A stretch of DNA of 64,000 bases from Emiliania huxleyi CCMP1516 (taxonomy: Eukaryota > Haptophyta > Isochrysidales > Noelaerhabdaceae), in contig NW_005198244.1 in assembly GCF_000372725.1 (NCBI RefSeq), positions 165,087-229,086 on the forward strand, given 5' to 3'. A program made the translations under genes and the position numbers. Positions 51,961-61,433 of this stretch are shown here, one piece after another. The notes under the pieces were generated by a model, which did no database searches, was not told where the DNA came from, and saw only the letters and a program-made list of their open reading frames with translations. The number at the start of each line of letters is the position of its first letter. Positions within the stretch are counted from its first letter, which is position 1.

Positions 51961-52108
51961 CGATGGCGCCACCTCCGGCTCGCCCGCCGCCTCTGCAGCG
52001 CGCCGCCCCCTCACTGATTTTTCTTGTTTTTCGAAGCCGCTGCTCGACGCTCGACGCGCTCGCTGCGGTATCGGCTATCTCGCTATCGCTCTCTCCCGTT
52101 ACCGGGGC

Positions 52109-55100
52109 ATGATGCACTCTCCCCGCTCCCACCAGCGCTCGCACCCGTCGGAGTGGTCACCGGCGGACGTGGAGGCGACCGAGCACTGGATTGTTGCGGT
52201 CGACGCCGTCCGTGCCGACCGCGAGCAGCACCCCGCCAACGGCGTTCCACCAGAGTGCACCCTCGGCGCCGCGTGCGCTGCCGCGCCGGCGCTCGCGCGC
52301 TCGCTCGCGCTGGTGTGCCACCACGGGCTGCACGGGCTACTGATGCAGTGGGCCTTCTCCGAGGCGAGCGAGCGGCTGCAGCAGCGGGCGGTGCCTCGGT
52401 TCTGGGAGCAGTACCGGCAGCTGGTCCGGTCGCAAGCCTCCGTCTCCGCCGACGACCGCGGGGCGGTGAAGGCGGCGCAGCGGCGGGGTGTCCGCGCGCT
52501 GCTCGACGCCGCGAGCGAGCTCCTTCAGGCAGCAGAGGCGGAGCTCAGTGCGCTGTCCTTTCTTGAGGGCAAGGCGTGGCCCGGCGGCGACGCGACAGCC
52601 GGCGGCGGCGGCGGCGGCCTCTCGCCTCATCCGAGGCAGCCCGAGGTGGAGGCGGAGCTGGTGGTGTGGCTTGGCGCGAGCGTGCGAGAGGAGCTGCTGA
52701 CCTCGCTGCAGACGCTCGTGCTGACGGCGGCGCCGCACAGCGACGCGCTGCACCTCTGGCTCGTGATCGCGTGGAGGCGCTTGTTCGTCGATGGGACGCG
52801 CAAAGGGTGCAGCGGCGTCGAGGAGGAGGAGGAGGAGGAGGAGGAGGAGGAGGAGGAGGAGGAGGAGCTTGACGATCCGATGGAGAGCGGCGGAGAGCCG
52901 ATGGACACGGACGACGAGGATGGCGGCGGCGGCGGCGGGTTGCGCGCTCTGTGGGGAGGAGGGCCGGCCCCAGTGCAGCTGCGGCGGCTGAGCGAGGCGC
53001 TGCGAGGGCTGCGCTGGATGCCGCTGGCGGAGGCGTCGGTGTCGGCGATGCTTCAGGCGCACCTGCGGCTCTCCCTGCGCGAGCGATGCGCCGGCAGGTT
53101 CGAGTCGTGTGTGATGGAGCGGCAGCTCGACTGGATCGACGCCTCGGTGCTGCCCTGGGTGTCTGCGGCGCTCGAGTCCGGCGCGGACCAGTGGCGAGCG
53201 CGCGATTTGCTGACGGCGGCGTCGGTGCCGCTGGAGCAGTGGCGCGAGGGCACCGAGCGAGCCGGTGCGTGAGTGCGCGTGTGTTGTGGCCTCAGGCGCC
53301 GCTGAAGCAGTGGCGCGCGCGGCTGCGTTTCTTCTTCATGCAGTCCCTCGCGGGCATGCGGATCGCGGAGCTCTTCGACATTCTGGTCGACTTCCCGGAC
53401 TCGACGCCAGCGCTGGACGACCTGCACGCCCTCCTCCTGCGCACCCCTCCCCCCTCCTCCCCCCTCCATGTTGAGATGAGGGACTGCTTTGCGCTGCAGG
53501 CGGCCGCCTGCCTCGTGCGCACCCCCGGAGCCACCCTTGTGTGTTTAAGTGCCTCCCCCCCCCCCCCCCCTCTCCCCCCCCCCCGGCAGGCACGCTTGCC
53601 TGCACCACACGCACCAGCACGCAGACATCGTGCAGGGGCTCGGCGAGGCGCTCGGGCGCTCGGCTGCTCGAGCCGGCTCACTCGGCTAGTCGCCGTCATC
53701 TGCTCTCTCCATCTGCGAAGGCGCTCGAAAAGCGGCTGCTCAAGCCGGGTGCCGAGACGCACCAGATTTTAGAGGCGTGCGTGGGCAAACAGAGCCCCCA
53801 GACCCCCACCTCCAAGCGTCCGAGACGACTCCCTACCAGAGCACGCTGATGCTCACTCAGCATGCGTCGTATGCACGGCAGCGCTGAGAGCCCACCTCCA
53901 ACGCACGTGGCATGTTTGATCACAACGTCCTGCCATCACGCCGCAGGTCTACATTGGCATGATCCGCGCGCTCCGGCGGCTCGTCTCGCCCTGCTTCTCG
54001 CCCACCACCCGCACCACTCACTCTTGGCTTGCCGCTTTTCTTTCCTAGGCGGCTAGACCCGTCCGGCCTCACGCTGGACGCCGTCTCGGAGCGCGTGCGC
54101 GCCTACCTCAAGCTTAGGCGCCGAGCTCGAGTCGAGATCACTCACCACGCTGAGGCCCTGCACTGCCGAGCAGATCGTCACACCTCGGCCGCACCTCGGC
54201 CGCACCTCGGCTGCACCTCGGCCGCACTTCGGCCGCACCTCGGCTGCATCTCGGCCGCACCTCGGCCGCACCTCGGCCGCACCTCGGCCGCACCTCGGTA
54301 GGCCCGACACTGTCAAGCAGATCGTCACCACGCTGACCGACCCCGACTCGTCGGACTTGCTCGAGCCGGTCGGAGGCGGCGCGGCGGCAGAGGTTGTGCA
54401 GGAGGCGGCGGCCGACGGCGACATGGCGCCCGACCCGGACGAGAGCCGGCGCAGGGACTTTCTAGGGACCTTCTAGGAACTTTCTAGGAACCTTCTATAG
54501 GCGCCCGATCCGGACGAGAGCCGCGGCGACGAGGCCGCCAAGAGAAAAGAAGAGCGGCGTCAAGCGTGTCACTTGCTCACTGTATCATGAGGAGGTCGTT
54601 GCGCTAGGCCGCCATGCTCAAGTGGGAGCCGGAGCAGGAGCCTTCTAGGAGCCTTCTAGGAACCTTCTAGGAACCTTCTCTAGGCCGCCATGCTCAAGTG
54701 GGAGCCGGAGCCTGTCACCGCCGACGGAGCCTCCTCGGGCGGCGCGGCGGCGCGGCGCGCGCCGCTGTGCTGCCCCCCCCGTTGGTCTTCACACCTCGGC
54801 GTGTGTGAACGGCGCCTCTCCACACATCTCCACGCATCAGGCGCGCGCCAGACGTCCGGGTGTGGAACCTTCTCGAAGCTTCTGAGGAACCTTCTGTACA
54901 CATCAGGCGCGCGCCAGACGTCCTCGCGATCCTCGTGCAGATCTACGGCTCCAAGGCACCCTTAATTATGAACTGAGAATGAGCCATTGATCACTACGAC
55001 TTGATCGTTGATCATTGCGGACGGCTCGACAGGCGACGTTCGTCAACGAGTTCCGCAAGATGCTGTCCGAGAAGCTGCTCGCGTCTGCGTCGCACGACAC

Positions 55101-56937
55101 AGAGAAGGAGGTGCAACACGCACGTGCACATGCACATGCTACATGCGCATGCACATGCACATACATGTACATGTGGAGCTCCTCAGAGAAGCGGCGGCAG
55201 GTAGCCTCGCCCTCACTGACTCCGTGCCGGTGCTACGGGAAGGTGCGCAATCTCGAGCTCCTCAAGAAGCGGTTCGGGGACGCCGCGCTCTCGGCGTGCG
55301 AGGCCATGCTCCCCTGACGTGGCCGAGTCGCGCCGCGAATCAACAATCAACCATTCATCATTCATCAATCAAAGGTCATGCTCACCGACGTGGCCGAGTC
55401 GCGCCGCATTTCGCGCTCGATCCAGCAGCACTTCGGAGGCGTCTCTGGCGGAGGCGAGGGCGCCACGCTGATCGACGCGACCGTCGTCTCGCGCCTGTGC
55501 TGGCCAGACTTGCCTGCCGAGACCGCCCCGCTGCGGGGAGCGGCGCCTCTTCACACCCCTCGCTGTGAACAGGCCGAGCCTGCCCACGGACACTTTCACG
55601 CTGCCCGCCGGCGTGAAGAAGGAGATGGCGCGCTTCGAGAAGCAGTTCGCACACATCAAGGCGTCGAGATCGACCTGAGATCGACCCTAGATCGACCGAG
55701 ATCGGCCGAGATTGGCCGACGTCACCCGAGGTCGCCCGAGATCACCCGAGATCACCCGAGGTCACCCGAGGTCGCCCGAGGTCACCCGAGGTCGCCCGAG
55801 ATCACCCGAGGCTGGCTTGGCAGGCGCCGCGCAAGCTCGTGTGGAAGCCGTCCCTCGGAACCGTCACCCTCGACGTCATCTTTCCCCGACGGCAGCGCGT
55901 GCGAGCTGTCCGCCTCGTCTCTGCACAGCCGGGCGCGTGCATAGGTCACTTTCCCCGACGGCAGCGTCGGAGACGTGCAGTGCAAGCCGCTGCAAGCGAC
56001 GATCCTGCTCCGGTTCGGCGCGCAGCAGAGATGGGCGCTGGCGGATTTGGCGTCCGAGCTCGGCGTCGCTGCCGCCACGCAAGACGCGTCTCCCCCGCAG
56101 CCTTGTTTGACGCTCGGCGCGGTTTCTTCTTCTAGGCATCGCCACCGACGTGGTTCGCAAGAACCTCTCGATCTGGCTCAACCGCGGCTTCATCTCCGAG
56201 GCGCAATCTCGGCGCAATCTCGGCGAGATCTCGGCGAGAGATCCCTCCCGATGCCGCCGCTTCCCTCCTTCCCACCCGCGGCGTCGAGACGAGTCGGCGG
56301 CAGTCGGCGAGCTCTGCCTTGGCTCACCCCTCGACTGCCTTGCTCAGGTGCGCGACGCGGGCGGCGGCGCAGTCTTCGAGGCGGCGACTTCTCTCGGCGC
56401 TGGCGACGAGTCGAGGCACCACACGCGGGCGAGAGGAGGGACGGGACTGCCCGAGTGGCCCGAGTGGACCCGTGTGTGGCGTGCGGCAGGCACGACGCGG
56501 GCGAGGACGAGGACGGCGACGCGGTGGCCAGCTTGGCGGAGGAGCAGCGCATCGCCGAGATGAAGGTGCGCGAGCGGGGCAGCGCGTCGTGTTGTCCGGT
56601 TCGGCATAGACTCACTCACTCCGGTGGTTTGGGTTGACGCAGGTGTACGAGCAGTACGTGATCGGCATGCTGACCAACCTCGAGTCCCTGCCCGTGCAGC
56701 GGATCCACAACATGCTCAAGATGTTTGTGCCCGCGAGCGGCGGCGACCGAGGCTACGATTGCTCCGAGCAGGCGCTGCGCCGCTTCGGCCGCACCGCCCG
56801 AGCGAGACGCGATACCCTGCCGAGCGTGTGCCGCGGTTGCCTGCCACTAGGAGCTGCAGCGCTTCCTGATGCACATGGTCGAGGAGGCCAAGCTCGAGCA
56901 CTCGGCGGGCCAGTACCGCATCGCCGGCCGGCACTGA
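52109..56937 (+). CDS. APC2: anaphase-promoting complex subunit 2 (cullin-type scaffold)
   Basis: A large first exon (52109-53224; MMHSPRSHQRSHPSEWSPAD on) carries a polyglutamate run and is followed by many small exons. Cullin features appear in order: RARLRFFFMQSLAGMRIAEL, RPDTVKQIVTTLTDPDSSDL, AAMLKWEPEP, DVLAILVQIYGSK, VNEFRKMLSEKLLASASHDT, VRNLELLKKRFGDAALSACE, VMLTDVAESRRISRSIQQHF, LPAGVKKEMARFEKQF and KPLQATILLRFGAQQRWALA. The C-terminal winged helix reads GMLTNLESLPVQRIHNML and KLEHSAGQYRIAGRH, matching the APC2-specific end (SAGxYR) rather than a Nedd8-type cullin. APC2 with APC11 forms the catalytic module of the APC/C ubiquitin ligase that drives mitotic exit. Nearly every intron begins with a degenerate copy of the next exon start. 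Exact borders in 53700-55000 are uncertain. Confidence 0.85.
52826..52868 (+). repeat. (GAG)n run encoding polyglutamate in APC2
   Basis: Fourteen or so GAG codons in exon 1, in frame, a likely length polymorphism. Confidence 0.9.
54181..54299 (+). repeat. CACCTCGGCCG tandem array in APC2 intron
   Basis: About eleven copies of a 10-11 bp unit (CACCTCGGCYG), ending CACCTCGGTAG at the acceptor before the RPDTVKQIVTT exon. Confidence 0.9.
54784..54834 (+). other. introner-like sequence, rearranged (APC2)
   Basis: GTCTTCACACCTCGGCGTGT, then GTGAACGGCGCCTCTCCACA: the two halves of the introner consensus in swapped order within an APC2 intron. Confidence 0.5.
55535..55572 (+). other. introner-like element (APC2)
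   Basis: GGCGCCTCTTCACACCCC, then GCTGTGAACAG at the acceptor. It is the 3' part of an APC2 intron. Confidence 0.75.
55683..55812 (+). repeat. ATCACCCGAG decamer array in APC2 intron
   Basis: More than ten copies of (A/G)(T)C(A/G)CCCGAG decamers, related to the reverse complement of the GATCTCGGGT array at 27326. Confidence 0.9.
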
Positions 56938-56960
56938 GCTGCTGCAAGCGGGAGCATCGA

Positions 56961-57071
56961 GGCGGTCGTTTGGCCGTCGCGGCGTCGCCGCGTACGTTCG
57001 ACGGCCCTGGAATCGGCCTGGCGATCGGAGGGGCTGCTGCCGGGTAAGGCGGTGAGCATGGTGCGGCCGCG
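56961..57071 (+). repeat. shared 3' flank, copy 1 (after APC2)
   Basis: About 110 bp nearly identical to 63178-63288, starting GGCGGTCGTTTGGCCGTCGC and ending GCATGGTGCGGCCGCG. It begins 23-24 nt after the stop codon at both places, suggesting shared 3'UTR/terminator sequence or a recombination product. Confidence 0.85.
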
Positions 57072-57316
57072 GGAACTGTCGCACAGCACACGTCGCCTTC
57101 GTAGGACGTAGCTTGATCCATTCTCGCTCGAAGCACAAGCACGAAAAAAAATAGAGCAGTCATCTCCAGGGAGAGATGGGCGACGCACACGAACACAGAG
57201 AGGGACAGTGCGCAACCCCGCCCCGCTCGCAGGGCGTGCATCACACAGGTGGACTGTGTGACTCCATGACCATGTGCGAGCTTGCCAGGTTGTCGCCAGG
57301 TTTATTTTAATAGTAG

Positions 57317-58950
57317 TCCGAGGGCCCTCCAACTGAGAATCGTGCTTTTTGGGGTTAGGGATGAAGGCGAAGGACCGATCGTTACGGTGAAGGACCGCAG
57401 GTTAGGGACCGATCGCCGCCGCTCACGCCAGCGGACGATCGTCGTCAGTGATGTTAGCTACGCCACCGTCTACCTCGTGCGACATGCGCTCGCCGGCATC
57501 GAGCGAGCAACGTGTTCGACCGACCGGCTTGCTGTGCGGACGGCTTCTTGTGGCTCTCGTCGAGAGCATTTTGCGGCCCGGCGGGTGGGAGAACACATGT
57601 GTCGTTTGATGTGTCACTGTGTACGTCATGTCAGTCTTGATAACAAGTACGGTCGATCCGTCAAAGGGATACACTCGTCACGATCACGTTGGACGGCTTG
57701 CACGGAGCTCTGTGCCGGCACACAGGAAGAGCCGGTGCTGCAAGAAGAGCTCGATGGGGAGCGAGAACCGTCAGAGGAGGTTCAGGGGTAACCTGAGTCC
57801 TCCGTGACGCGCTCAATCGCTCCCAAGCGGGTGCCTCTCGAAAATCGTCGATATCTTCCGAAAAGACTGCTCTTGCCGCAGAGCAGCCGACGCGATGCAG
57901 ACGGAGGCGCAGAAAGGCTGCGAGTACTCAACGAGTTCCGCGACCTACGCAGTCAAACCTGGGGGGAACTGACCGTATCATGGCGGACTTCCGACACCTC
58001 CGTGAGCACCTTTGGCGATTCTCGCTCCCCATCGAGCTCTTCTTGCCTTAGGGTACCCCTAGGGTTCTGAGGGCCGGATTGTTTTAAGACCTTTTAAGAA
58101 ATGAGGAGGTTTGGGGGCTCAAATTGTCATTTAAGAGATTGCAGGCAGGGGGGCCCCTCTTTTAAGTCCGTTTAAGAAAATCGGCCTCACCGGCACGCGT
58201 CGCTGGGTTCCGCGCCGGTTTCTCCAATACTGCCGTTATTAGGCACGAACCCGCCACTGAAGACACATCTGTAAGTCTGGTGCACTGGCGGGAGCCATAC
58301 TCGCATAGGGGACGCGTGCCAGCTGACTGTAGCCAGCTTCCCGGCCTCCGGCGTCTACCGGGGAGCCTCCCGGACCATCGACCTCGGGAGCTCTCCCGCA
58401 CCGTTTAAGCGTTTAAGACCGTTTAAGGAATCGGCGGCCCAGCAGCTCTTAAAACCTGCCATGGCAGGTTTTAAGCCGTTTAAGCCGCAGGCGCCCCAGG
58501 GCCCACCCTTTTAAGCCTAGGGGTACCCTAAGCTTCTTGCCGTCGGCTCTTCCTGTGTGCCGGCACAGAGCTCCGTGCAAGCCGTCCAACGTGATCGTGA
58601 CGAGTGTATCGCTTCGACGGATCGACCGTGCTTGTTATCAAGACCGATGTGACGTACACAGTGACACATCAGACGGCACATTCTCACACCCGCCGGGACG
58701 CAAAACGCTCTCGACGAGAGCCACAAGAAGCCGTCCGCACAGAAAGCCGCTCGTCGGACAGGCGAGCTCGCTCGATGTCGGCGAGCGCATTGCGCACGCT
58801 TTGGACGGTGGCGAAGCCAAAAACACCGATGGTGGCCGTCCGCTGGCGTGAGCGGTGGCGATCGGTCCCTAACCTCTGCCTAACCTGTCGCTCGCGGTGG
58901 TCCTTCGCGCGAACCAAAAAAGCACGCTTCTCAAGTTGGGCCCTCAGTGC
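57317..58950. mobile_element. large inverted-repeat element with nested insertion
   Basis: The left arm (about 57317-57766) is the inverse of the right arm (about 58005-58046 plus 58533-58950). Shared blocks include GGACGGCTTGCACGGAGCTC, TGACGTACACAGTGACACA-type sequence and GTTAGGGACCGATCGCC. Arms are about 430-450 bp with an estimated 80-90% identity by eye, separated by a loop of roughly 240 bp. The right arm is split by the MITE at 58047-58532. One arm keeps an open frame (57282-57791, RTASCGSRREHFAARRVGEH); the other has a frameshift in it, so coding is doubtful. Confidence 0.75.
58047..58532 (+). mobile_element. hAT-like MITE, 486 bp, perfect TIR and 8 bp TSD
   Basis: Perfect 17 bp terminal inverted repeats: CTTAGGGTACCCCTAGG at 58047-58063 and CCTAGGGGTACCCTAAG at 58516-58532. 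The flanking 8 bp CTTCTTGC is present on both sides (58039-58046 and 58533-58540). The uninterrupted target is seen as the inverse sequence in the left arm near 57730-57750. An 8 bp duplication and TAGGG-type ends fit the hAT superfamily. Many (T)TTTAAG motifs lie near both ends, like hAT subterminal transposase-binding repeats. There is no coding capacity. Confidence 0.9.
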
Positions 58951-60758
58951 CACACGGGGCACACCACAGGCGTATTCTAGAGGGGGAAAAGAAACGGGGA
59001 ATGAGGGGCCCCGCCACGAGAAGTGCGTTCTGGGGATGCAGAGCGTGCAAGGCGGCTAGGGATGAGGCCACAAAAGAGGCGCGCGAGGCAAGGAGGAGAC
59101 GCGGGGAACTGACAGACTGGGACGACTGGAAACAAGAAGACAGTGAGCCACCACAGGCGTCGTTGGCGCACATACTGAGCGGCAGCTGCGCTGGAAATAA
59201 GGAAGAGGCGCGTCACTTCATGCGGAAGCTCGACAAACACACAGCGAGGGCGACACGCCACCTCGCCCTCGAATGTCCATACACCACACTGACCCTCGAG
59301 GCGGTACTCCGCGCAGTCCTGGAAAGCACGACCCTGGATGAAGCCGTGCTAGAGGAGGTACGGGGCATGGGGAGGGAGCAGCTAGTCCACGAATACCGCC
59401 GCCTCTGCATCACCGGGTTCCGTCTGACCACTGGCAGAGGACAAATGGCTGAGGGGCGCATTGGGGCGACGCCGACTCGCGTTATTATGCTTGAGACACT
59501 TGCAGGCATCGTCCGACGGCGCCACCGGAACGCCCTCCTCGCGCCGGAAGACACACCGGACGTGCGAGTTGACACGATCTACAACGAGGCGCGCCGAGCC
59601 CTAATCCGGACTTACGCCCACACCCGCCGCCGAGCTCTCGACGAGGAGAAGGCGATTCGCCTCCGAATCCCGGGCTGGCAGCCGTCGCCAGGGGAGGGGC
59701 CTGTTGCGGAGTGGGAGACGGAGTGGCTCGCCTCAGGATTCTTTTCCAGCGAAGGTGAGTGCGAGCTCCCCGAGACGCTCGAATCTGTCCGAGGGGTGGC
59801 GGCAAACGGCTGCGCGGTGAGCACAGTCGCACTCCTCTGTGTAGCGCCTCAGGGTGAAGGGGGGGCATGCCGGGTCAAGCTGAGACTAATGGTCGAGGCA
59901 CCAGGGGTCGTTCTTCGCCCACAGCAGCAACTGGCAGAGCAGGCGCAACGACGCCCGCCCGACTGGGTGGCATACACAGACGGGTCGGAAGACCTAGGGA
60001 AAGCAGGGTGGGCCTATACAGTACTCATCGGGGGCGACGCAATCGGCGATAGGGGCGCGTCGTTGGCGAGCGAGGGCTACGGGCCAGTTGTCACTTCGGC
60101 GGCGCACCCAGCCTACCTCGGCGCGCGCAGGCATACCAACAACACGGCGGAACTAACCGCCCTAGCCGAGCTCCTCCGGGCTCTCCTGTCCTCGTCACCG
60201 CAACGAGCGGGCTCACGCGGAGTAGTGCGGACCGACAGCGAGTACGCGGCGGCGTGCATGATGGGGAGGGTGACCCCCAAAACGAACAGACAGCTAGCGG
60301 AGCGCCTTCGTTCCCTCTGGCGACGCCTTCGCGCCAAACACACCGTGACGTGGAGGCATGTGGCGGGTCACAGCGGCAACAAATGGAACGACTACGTCGA
60401 CGAGCTAGCTGCTCGCGGCAGGCAAGGTGACAGAGGCTCAAACGCTGCCGAGTGGGCGGACAACACCATCCCGACGGACACTCCCGACGAGGGGAGCGAC
60501 ACGGAAGGACCCGCCCCCGCCCCTCGGGGCGGGGGCCCCCGCCCCCCCGGGGGGCCCTTTGGGGCCCCTCCAGGGGGCGACCCCTCCGGGGAGGCCGGCC
60601 ATCCCCGTGCCGGTTCTCCCCAACCAACCCCGCCGGCAGCGCGAGCTGCCGGCCACATTGAGCGGTTCGTCCGCGTCGCGCACTCGTCCCAACCGGGGGG
60701 CCGTGCAGACTCGTTCTGCGCGCCAACGGCTGGTGACGCTGTGTTGCCCTTGAGCTAG
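58951..60758 (+). mobile_element. 5'-truncated LINE-type retroelement with intact RNase H
   Basis: The frame is open without a proper ATG at its 5' end. SLAHILSGSCAGNKEEARHF resembles the Cys/His segment after the reverse transcriptase of non-LTR elements. A complete RNase H domain follows: WVAYTDGSEDLGKAGWAY, TNNTAELTALAELLRAL, VVRTDSEYAAACM, TWRHVAGHSGNKWNDYVDEL, with all four acidic catalytic residues (DGS, AEL, DSE, NDxxDEL) and the accessory His. The tail is Pro/Gly-rich and palindromic at DNA level (60500-60600). No reverse transcriptase motif is seen upstream, where the inverted-repeat element begins. Confidence 0.75.
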
Positions 60759-61433
60759 TCCTTCCCCGGTCGCCTAGCCTCTGCGCTGTCTGGCGGACGC
60801 CTGTATGCCATGCACGCGGACCACGCTTGCGTGGATACGTGGCTGGCAGGCTGACCCGTGTGCGGGGTAACCCGCGCACGGGGAAGCTTCACGGGTTCGA
60901 GCCGTCAAACATTGAGCAGCGGAGGTGTGCCGAGGGGGACCGGGAGGCGGTAAGCCGTCGTCGCCCGGCGCTGCATGCAGCACCGTGGCGATGGCGCTAA
61001 GAGGTTCCTCTTTTCCGCGCCCCCCCCGCAAGGCGCGCGATACACACTTTTCCGCGCCCCCCCCGCAAGGAAGGCGCGCGATACACATTTTGGACTGTTT
61101 TGGACTCATGGAGCAAGTGGCTAAAGCCACCTGCCTTTTTGAAAAAGCTGCAAAGGACTCGTGGAGGCACGTGGCGCTTTCCGCGTGTGTCTCGTGCAAA
61201 ATCCGGCATTTTGTGGCTTTCAGGTGGCACGACGCGAGTCAGGTGGTGTGGAGCCTCCTACCAGAGCCCATCTATGTGAGTGTGCTGTGGTCCATGCAGT
61301 GTCATGGGATGGTCATGCCTCGTCGCCCACCCTTGGGCGTCTGCTCGAAAAAGAAAGAAAGAAAGAAAGAAAACAGACAACCCAAGGGAGGGATGGGAGG
61401 ACGGCGCGAGGAAATATGCTTTCTTTTTTCTGA
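60759..61433. other. spacer and 5' flank of RING/ARM gene C
   Basis: Contains a tandem pair of TTCCGCGCCCCCCCCGCAAG, then GGCGCGCGATACACA (61015-61090), and an (AAAG)n run plus CCCAAGGGAGGGATGGGAGG (61352-61403) like that upstream of gene A. Confidence 0.6.

Noticed and set aside
57282-57791. 169-residue ORF in the left arm of the inverted repeat as a gene
   Set aside because: The matching frame in the other arm is broken by an indel and a stop, and codon bias is weak; similarity is explained by the DNA-level palindrome.
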